Origin: Adiantum capillus-veneris
Lineage: Eukaryota > Streptophyta > Polypodiopsida > Polypodiales > Pteridaceae
Direction: 5' to 3'
DNA: 60,000 nucleotides
NCBI GenBank assembly: GCA_014529385.2
Contig: CM043965.1
Location: 17,499,912-17,559,911, forward strand
The position numbers and the translations under genes are program-made. Numbering within the stretch: position 1 is the stretch's first letter; each line of letters opens with the position of its first letter. Shown piece after piece: positions 53,071-60,000 of the stretch. The notes beneath the pieces are model-generated. The model saw only the letters and a list, made by a program, of their open reading frames with translations, was not told the DNA's origin and did no database searches.

Positions 53071-53129
<59 letters not shown>
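53071..53129. repeat. (CT)n microsatellite, with a C-run/(CT)n copy at 53288-53310
   Basis: A pure CT run followed by CAGCTTTCATTTCTACGTTCTT...TGTATACTCTTGTTC. The same flanking phrase recurs after the poly-C/(CT)n at 53288-53310, so about 60 bp is duplicated with its microsatellite. Confidence 0.9.
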
Positions 53130-53132
<3 letters not shown>

Positions 53133-53775
53133 TTTCATTTCTACGTTCTTCTTTACGGATGTATACTCTTGTTCCGTGCTTCCATGAGAACAAAATAGTA
53201 AATACAATCTTGTATGTATGAGTGACGTCTACTCACTTAGGGTAACAAGATTTGTGGAAAACAAATAATAAGCGCACGCACACGCGTCCCCCCCCCCCCC
53301 CCTCTCTCTCAGCTTTCACTTCTATGTTCTTGTTTACTGATGTATACTCTTGTTCAATGCTTCGATGAGAACAAAATAATAATTACAATAGTGCCCTTGC
53401 TCTTAATTCATTTCCATACACATGCAGCTACCAAAGGGAAGCTCTCTCTCTAATTGCAATCGCCTTGAAGGCTTGTACCGTTCCACTAGTTTGTTATCCA
53501 CTTGCAGTCATGCAGGCTAACAAAGCACTCTAGTTTCTCTCTTGAGCACGGTGTGACAACATTGTCTTGGCCATGTCAAAAATGGGAGAGGGGCGGGTGT
53601 CCGAGTGTGACATAGACCTAAAGCAAAATTGGAAAAGTTTTCCAAGGGCATGGGAGGTCCCTAGTTTGAAGGGTTCAATCTTGTTTATTAGGTGTGGGTG
53701 AGTTTCCAAACTCACTGAGTGAAATCCTTGTTAGCCCGCCAAGCACTCCGCAATTGCGAGTCGGGAGGCTGGAGC

Positions 53776-53991
53776 AGGCCTAATTTTTGAAGGCTTCGAC
53801 GCCCTTCGGAGGCACTTTTATCCTTCAGTGAAGAGCAAAAATATTTTTACCCTTCGAAAGAAGGATAGAATATTAAAAAATCTTTTAAGTAGCCCTTCTA
53901 TTTTTTGCCAAAATATAGCTTAATGAAGGATAGGTAAAAATTTACCCTTCAAATGAATGATTAAGGTCACCCTTCAAAAATGAGCCTTGGA
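53776..53991. mobile_element. MITE-like element (216 bp), possibly hAT type
   Basis: The ends carry an imperfect inverted repeat: AGGCCTAATTTTTGAAGG on the left, and AGGCTCATTTTTGAAGG read from the right end. The flanks repeat CTGGAGC (53769-53775 and 53992-53998); with one mismatch this extends to 8 bp (GCTGGAGC/ACTGGAGC), the hAT target-site length. The inside is AT-rich with several CCCTTC/GAAGG motifs and no coding capacity. Confidence 0.6.
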
Positions 53992-54089
53992 CTGGAGCAT
54001 TAACTGCATCACGCCTACGTGCGATAGAGAGTGCATTATAAGAAGATGAGGATGAGAATGAGGATGACGGCTTGGGTTTTCTATGAGCA

Positions 54090-56154
54090 ATGCAGGAGCG
54101 ATCGGGGCTTGGGTCGTGGCAACATGGCCAGCAGCTGGATGTTGTGCTTTGTGCAAATGCCACCACTTGTTGCCATCGCGCTTCCAAGTTCTGCCAAAAC
54201 TGCTTGCTGGTGGCTTACTGTAGCAGAGATTGCCAAAAGCAGGATTGGAAGCTTCACAAGCTGCTCTGTAAGTCGCCCTTGATGCAGCCCTCTTGGCTCC
54301 CCTCATGGATCCGCGAGTTGCGCACCCCCTCCTTCATTTCGCCCGATCAAGAGACTAATGCCTCTTTCGTATGTCCCCCGTCTCCCGAGATTGCCCTTTC
54401 CCAGCCCTTCCAAGGAGAGTGGCTTTGGGGCAATTTCCCTGCATATGGCCTCCTTGGCTCTTCTGCGCTCCCGACTGATGCTTGTCAAAGCGATGAACTT
54501 CGCCTGTGCTTTGCTGCGAGTGGGGACCTCCGCAATGTGATTGAAACAGTGTGCCAGATTCCGGACGGATTTAAAGGCAAAGCTATTGTATATGTGAATG
54601 ATGACAACCCCAAGGTGGTGCTGAGAAACTTTCTGATACTGGAACTTCTAAGAGTTCATGGGGCACATGCCATTGATGCTGTCATTGCGCTGTGGTATTC
54701 TGTAGCCCTAACGACGGCCCAGCTCAAAGCAGTGAGGGCAGTTGCCAGGCAAGGAACCTTCTTTATCTGTGTCCTTGGATTTTCTGTCTGTGGGTTAGGA
54801 ATCAGGTTACTATGAGTGAACTTGTAAACTCTATGTTAATTTGAAGTCGTCTCTTCTCTGTCGCATCTCCAGGTAGGTCTACGCCTCAACATTACAGGCC
54901 TGAAATATGTTCTCTAATTGAAGACAGTCTTCTGTGTGTTTTTCATCCATTTGTCTGGTTGTATGCAGACGAATGCAAAGCTGGTCTCAATCTGGAGATG
55001 GCATATACAGCTGCGCTAGCTCCTTTTGCTCCTCAATTCCAGCATGCCTAGTTGCCCAATTCAGTAACAATGTCATGGAGACTTTAGAGCGCTTATACAA
55101 CAATGACATATCCTTGGATTCTGCAAAGGAGGTGCGGAAGTCGGTGATGATGAGTCGGCCAGATCTTGGACAACGTAAGATGGGATGTATGCGACCTGCT
55201 CATCGACTGGTTTATCACCATTTTGTGCAGACTGGGCTTCTACTTCCATTTGGTGTGCAACCATTTGCTGCTTATCATAACAAGACTAATCAGTTTTTGT
55301 TCAGCCCTTTGTTGGGATGGACCCTGGGGGATGGGGCAGATCCCTTGGATGGATGGGATAGCAAACAAGTCAAAATGACAGGCCTTTCTTTCGGTGTGCC
55401 AGCCAATGATTTGTATGGTTGTCTCTTCTTTCATTTGCGTGCCAAGCTAAAATCATTTCTTGACAAGTGGAGGCTCGGCAGAATCCGGCTGGTCCTGACG
55501 GACGTGAATGCTTCAAAGCTGGCGTCAGATCTTCAGCAGAAGGGGGTGCGATTGCATCGCATCGACACGAGCAACGTAGCTGATGTGAATTACATAGGCA
55601 TCAAGAAGGTCCTGATAGACTGGGCACCTCTTTTGCACCCAAGTTCCAATAACTTGGTGAAGCCTATAATCATTACTTATTTTCTCAACTGGGCTTTTGT
55701 GTACACCAGAGTGAAGGAAAGTTTGGAAAGTGCTGTTGAGGAAAAACTTGTGGATGCCGCTGTTACATGTGAGGAGATGAAGATGGCAATGGAGAAGGGT
55801 GTGACTTGGGGTCGTATAAAAGAAGGGTTTGTAGAGCTAGTAATGACTCTGACAATGTGTGGCAATTTGAGCTGGTACAGGTATTTCCATGATTTTAGCA
55901 AGGCATTTGATGAGTATTTGGAGATGCACGCAGCACCGGGGGTAACCCGAATGATAGGTTTGAAGAGAGAACGAAAACATTCCGTTGTGCCCCACCGTCT
56001 ATTTGTGACTGAGAAGGCCAGTAGCAATGCCACCCTGCCTCTTGATGTGGAGGACTTCTATGAGCGTAATTGCCTTGGGTATAGCCACAACAGAAAGGTT
56101 TGTGGAATGGACTACACTCTAGACACTAGCATAAACCTAGGGATTTGCTTTTAA
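54090..56154 (+). CDS. MYND zinc-finger protein with DUF4470 domain (two exons)
   Basis: Exon 1 54090-54805, intron 54806-54968 (CAG|GTTACT...GTATGCAG), exon 2 54969-56154. Phase 2 is kept, giving one open frame of 633 residues. Residues 21-60 form a MYND zinc finger with Cys 21, 27/28, 35, 38, 44, 48, His 56 and Cys 60 (FCQNCLLVAYCSRDCQKQDW, then HKLLC). Residues about 105-220 match DUF4470: WGNFPAYGLL, LCFAASGDLRNVIETVC, NPKVVLRNFLILELL. Exon 2 carries the conserved later part of the family: CMRPAHRLVYHHFVQTGLLL, ADPLDGWD, NDLYGCLFFHLRAKL, VNYIGIKKVLIDWAPLL and VVPHRLF. I know this MYND+DUF4470 architecture mainly from fungi. DUF4470 alone also occurs in the axonemal dynein assembly factor DNAAF3, but that lacks MYND. 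Molecular role unknown, probably protein-protein interaction. The start ATG at 54090 fits the finger being close to the N-terminus. No frameshift is needed. Confidence 0.88.
54806..54968 (+). other. Intron of the MYND-DUF4470 gene
   Basis: The donor CAG|GTTACT and the acceptor GTTGTATGCAG, after a T-rich stretch, join two frames in the same phase and remove the only stop between the homologous parts. Its 163-bp length is normal for a short plant intron. An alternative acceptor at 54872 (TCTCCAG) leads to an immediate stop or loses the family match. Confidence 0.75.
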
Positions 56155-57775
56155 CTTATCGGTTTTGAATAGAAAGCTTTTTTGGATGGATAACTTGTAA
56201 ACCACAGGAATTATATGCCTCCTAATTATCAATTTTTGTAATCAGCACTCGAAATGCCAGCAACAATTCTAGCTGAAATTTGTTTCATAGATGGTATGCT
56301 GTCACGGATGTTTGAACAAAGCCTTCTTCTATGAAATGTGTTATAAACTACTTGAACATAACAATAGAAACACAAAATGACTATAAGGTCAGGAAGGAAC
56401 AAAATGCTAAGGGAGCCATATACTAATAGTCTATTCTATGAACTAGCTTTGTAGAGCGGTAAATATGGATTTTAGTAGTAGGAGGGCTTGCTAGATGAGA
56501 TCTTTTGGTATGCGTGTCTTTGAATCTGAGGCCATGAAACTAAAGCTTCTCGGTTGACCAAGCAAAGCTTCTTGATGAGAGTGTGAGGAATTCCTCTTTA
56601 TTTCTTCAATAATTGCCAATTTTCTTTATGAAAAACAAGTGTACAAGGGGGATGTGTATAGATTCCTAGGCAATGAAACAATAAAGTATGGATTCAAATG
56701 GAATATGGCAAATCGATTGGAATGAACTCTGTTGGTGATGATGATGTAAAAAGTTTCTCTTAATTTATTCAAGGAAATTTATTTTCTATAAAAGGGACAA
56801 AGAAAGGTAGACTTGTACTCATTTTGCTGATAATGCTTTATTGCATCTTAAATAGCAATTAAGCTTTCTAAGGAGGGGTGTTTGAATACGTGCTCTCATA
56901 TCGCATATCTTCCCCCGAAAATTAGTTGGCATTGCAAGTGAAATCTCTCATCACCCTTTGAAACTAGTTATTCTAACTGGTAATAGAAGAGTACTTTAGC
57001 CACTTATGTTACACCACCTTATGTGTCTCATCAAGTTGCAAGGGCGGTAAGGTACTCTTCCTTACAAACTTGAAGTGTTTCATCAAGATGGGCAAATCTT
57101 CCTTACAAACTTGAAGTGTTTCATCCGGATGGGTTAATGCTTTGGTATCTTTGTGGAGGTTGATGGTCGCAAGTGGAGGTTGTGTGGAAGCTTCTACATC
57201 AAATCATTGAAGGACATGAGGAGCTAGAAGCTACATGTGACTCCCTCCCTTCCTAAGATAGGTGGAATAAACTGATTTTTCTTTGGCATCCAAACTAGCT
57301 CCATAACAAGAGTGGAGTACTACATGATCCTTTTGTTCCCACGATCCTCAATTGGCTTTGAAGTTACAAGATTGGACGAACATGCTTTTGTAGGAAGAAC
57401 ACAATTTATCTTTAGGTGCAATTTTCATCATAGTGGCCTTGGGCTTCTAGCTATTGATCACAAACCCAATGTGACATAACCTTGCATTTCTTAAGCTAAG
57501 TGGACGCATTCCTAAGAGTTTTCTTTTTTTAATGAAATTGAAGAGTAGGAGGGGATGTTAACAAAATCTTTGGGACCCATTGATCTGTACCCTTTGTCAA
57601 ATTAAGTTAAGTTTTGGGTCCATGGAAGTTGAAGCTTTAGAGGTTTGTGCCACTAGAAAGGATGTTCTAACTTCTAGATCTATGATGTTTCCTTGTCATG
57701 TATTCCATCAGGAGGTGATAGCTCAGGGGCCATTCCTTGAGTGATATGGCTAAGATATGGTTTCTGCATTGAGCT
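56155..57775. other. Anonymous DNA downstream of the MYND-DUF4470 gene
   Basis: AT-rich; the gene's 3' UTR must lie at the start, but I cannot fix its end. A short tandem duplication (about 40 bp, TCTTCCTTACAAACTTGAAGTGTTTCATC) lies near 57056-57127. No coding potential. Confidence 0.5.
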
Positions 57776-57779
57776 ACTC

Positions 57780-58025
57780 CTAATTGATAGTATATTTAAT
57801 TGCATATATCCACTTGTGTCCTAGGTTTATGTTGCCCTCCATAGTGTTGATATACATGACCAAAACGCTTTGAACCATCGTCCCATTGTCATAGACAACA
57901 TGACTGTACATGATTCCAAAGACAGATGTTTTTTTCTTATTGATACCCTTGACTTGGATGGTACTCGTGGATATGATTGATTTTCCTAGCTGACACCACA
58001 CTTCATAGGATAGCAAATTATGTTG
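57780..58025 (-). pseudogene. Ty3 retropepsin relic
   Basis: The minus-strand frame 58016-57780 reads LSYEVWCQLGKS, then STIQVKGINKKKTSVFG, then VQSVLVMYINTMEGNI and LGHKWIYAIKYTIN. 'YEVWxxLG', 'GIxxxxxxxxG' and 'VLVMxI....ILGxxW' are the strands after the catalytic triplet in plant Ty3 proteases. The catalytic triplet itself and RT are not found nearby. Confidence 0.5.
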
Positions 58026-58029
58026 AGCT

Positions 58030-58630
58030 CATGTGTCTAATAATGCATTATATAGTACTTTTCCATAGGAGCTATTTAACTCAATTGGGTATCGTAGAGG
58101 GGGTCAGAGTTTGTATAATTGCTATCTATTTCAACTTAGAATGCATGTGTACCTCCAAGATTTTAGCCTCTTGTTGGTGTCTAGTACAATATTTTTACTC
58201 TCAAGCCTCAATTTGGGCTTGTATATCTGTTATCTCTAAGTGTGCCTTGGTGGCTACCTTCTTTTGATAGATGGCATGTAATTCCTCTTGGCTTAGGGGA
58301 CCATATTATCTTTTGAATTTAGTCCTGTTGAAAATCCAATAGTTTTACTTCTGTCTAAAGTCTCCACACAAATGGTACCTTGTGGGGTAATCTCACATAC
58401 CCTATATGTTTTTTTTCAACGTATTTCTCATTTTTGTTATGCACTCTATACATATGGTTTTCTAATAAAAGGCATACTTAATGGTTTCAAAAAAATCAAA
58501 AGGTATTCCTAATTCAAAGATTCCCTCAACAACAAGAAAAACCATGCATTAGTCTATAGTACGTAACAACAGGAAATGACAAAGTACATATATTTGCAAC
58601 ACTATTAGCTCAGAAGGACGCATACAACAT
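58030..58630. other. Anonymous DNA
   Basis: No coding or repeat structure recognised. Confidence 0.4.
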
Positions 58631-58635
58631 TGATT

Positions 58636-58757
<122 letters not shown>

Positions 58758-58759
58758 TG

Positions 58760-60000
58760 CTAAAGGAAAAATGAAAGAAAAGAGAAACACCTGTTCATAT
58801 GGACACAAAATGATTTTTGACTTTCCACCTTCATTTGGCTTTTGACTTTTCACCTTCATCCGTCTTTTCATTTCCTAAACTCACCTTTCATTTATGCACT
58901 TAATATGTTTTGAAAGAAAATTTATTTTCTAGAGATTGGGGAGGCCTAATGGACTTTATTTTAAATGTTTCTTTTTGTTATGCACTCTATACCTTGTGGG
59001 GTAGTCTCACATACTTTAAATGGTCCTTTTTTGACTTATTTCATTTTTTTCTTTTTGTTATGCACTCTATACCTTGTGTGGTAATCTCACATACTCTATA
59101 TAGTCCCTTTTCAATGTATTTCAAAATTTTCTTTTTGTTATGCACTCTACATATATAGAATTTATCACTAACTTGATGTCCTTGTTCTTTAAATTGTGGT
59201 CAACCCACTTCTTTCTCCTATCCTTCTCCACAAGGCCATTCTGCATAGCCAATTGCCTCTCTTATCCTAGCATCTCAAGGATACATAAACGATCGACTAA
59301 TGGGTTACCATCCCAACATTCTTGAGAAGCTACTCGAAGATTAGGATAAACTCTCATGACATAACTACTTCTTATATACTATCATAAACAATGTGCAATT
59401 CATAGCCAATTTGTAGCAGTACAATAATCCCATAGAACTTATGTAAGCTTCAAATCCCAATCTGTATAATGAACCTCTATCGTTTTAGTCAAAATGGTGA
59501 TAGCCGTTTTTTCGGCTCTAATAAAATCTTTTAAGAAGCCACAAAAACACCCTAGCATAATGACCAGGTTCGCTTTTTCATTGTAAATAGTGTGTGTGCG
59601 ATTAGGTTTTTTATCACATTTTTTTATTAAATCATTGAGCGAGTCATCGGGTTAGGAGACAAAAAAATGAATTTATAATATTACGGTCCTCTTTAGATGT
59701 AAATATTATCCATCAAATAAAGGACCTAAGTATAAATATTTTTTTTTTCAAAATTTTTATATTTATGTAAATATATATTCCTAGGTGTGCGTTATCAAGC
59801 CCCAAGTATGCTAGCTTCCATTGCGTGTCATTCCTTACACATGTTTTACTATCATTCTATCCCTTAAGCTCTACTCACACAAGCCTTGAAAAAACTATGT
59901 GTGACTCCACCGTAAAAATTCACCAATCACCTTATCGGCTCCGTCATATTTTTCCATTCCTCCCATATAAATATTCACAAGTACATATGTTTCATCTTCA
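58760..60000. other. AT-rich DNA with a short diverged repeat
   Basis: The phrase TTCTTTTTGTTATGCACTCTATACCTTGTG(G/T)GGTA.TCTCACATACT recurs at about 58970, 59049 and 59128 (shortened), and a related copy lies at 58370-58460. It is a 3-4 member degenerate tandem repeat of about 80 bp. Otherwise nothing recognised. Confidence 0.55.

Noticed and set aside
53888-53990. Hairpin terminator between the PPR relics and the MYND gene
   Set aside because: The inverted sequence belongs to the MITE-like ends 200 bp apart; intrinsic terminators are not expected in a plant nuclear genome.
54303-54488. Antisense ORFs over the MYND-DUF4470 gene (also 53942-54306, 55073-55264 and 55677-56033)
   Set aside because: Shadows of the coding strand; no domain pattern.
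54872-55050. Alternative exon from the TCTCCAG acceptor reading HPFVWLYADECKAGLNLEMA
   Set aside because: This frame ends in TAG at about 55050 and would need a frameshift to reach the conserved family blocks. The 54806-54968 intron joins both parts in phase without any.

Overview
The window looks like nuclear DNA from a land plant, most likely a leptosporangiate fern. It is AT-rich, full of microsatellites and dominated by broken transposable elements. It carries pentatricopeptide-repeat (PPR) fragments of the repetitive 'LGNALVD-YAKCGAL-KAQ' type, which I associate with the large PPR families of ferns. It also carries an endogenous caulimovirid (pararetrovirus) array. The fern assignment is an inference; no organellar or rRNA marker is present.

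Layout. 0-3.5 kb: an LTR-like repeat, a Ty3-type gag relic on the minus strand, anonymous DNA, and the 3' end of an A1-family aspartyl protease gene. 3.5-14.7 kb: an endogenous caulimovirid array. One plus-strand copy (PBS, movement protein, partial coat region, protease, RT, RNase H) meets head-to-tail partial copies on the minus strand at a palindrome centred near 8835, with duplicated promoter-like repeats beside the axis. 14.7-18.1 kb: an LTR-like repeat and a Ty1/copia relic (minus) lacking its RT half. 18.3-23.3 kb: a 5'-truncated CACTA (En/Spm) transposon ending at a recognisable terminus. 25.2-27.0 kb: a degenerate tandem-repeat array with a perfect hairpin. 27-39 kb: a gag relic, then a Ty3 element (plus) broken by two long insertions that look like solo LTRs. 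39.4-40.9 kb: a minus-strand retroelement 5' end.

41.2-50.1 kb holds a well-delimited LTR retrotransposon: LTRs of 609 and 649 bp, a 5-bp target duplication TGGCT, a PBS and a polypurine tract. It encodes only Gag and a protease-like domain and has no reverse transcriptase or integrase, so it is non-autonomous. It sits inside a decayed PPR locus that continues to 53.0 kb.

The only gene that looks intact and cellular is at 54.09-56.15 kb. It has two exons and one 163-bp GT-AG intron and would encode a 633-residue MYND zinc-finger protein with a DUF4470 domain. As I know the family, this architecture is mainly fungal, so the gene is a candidate for ancient horizontal transfer. A 216-bp MITE-like element lies about 100 bp upstream. 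The last 4 kb holds a protease relic of a Ty3 element, a long (TG)n(AG)n microsatellite and otherwise nothing I recognise.
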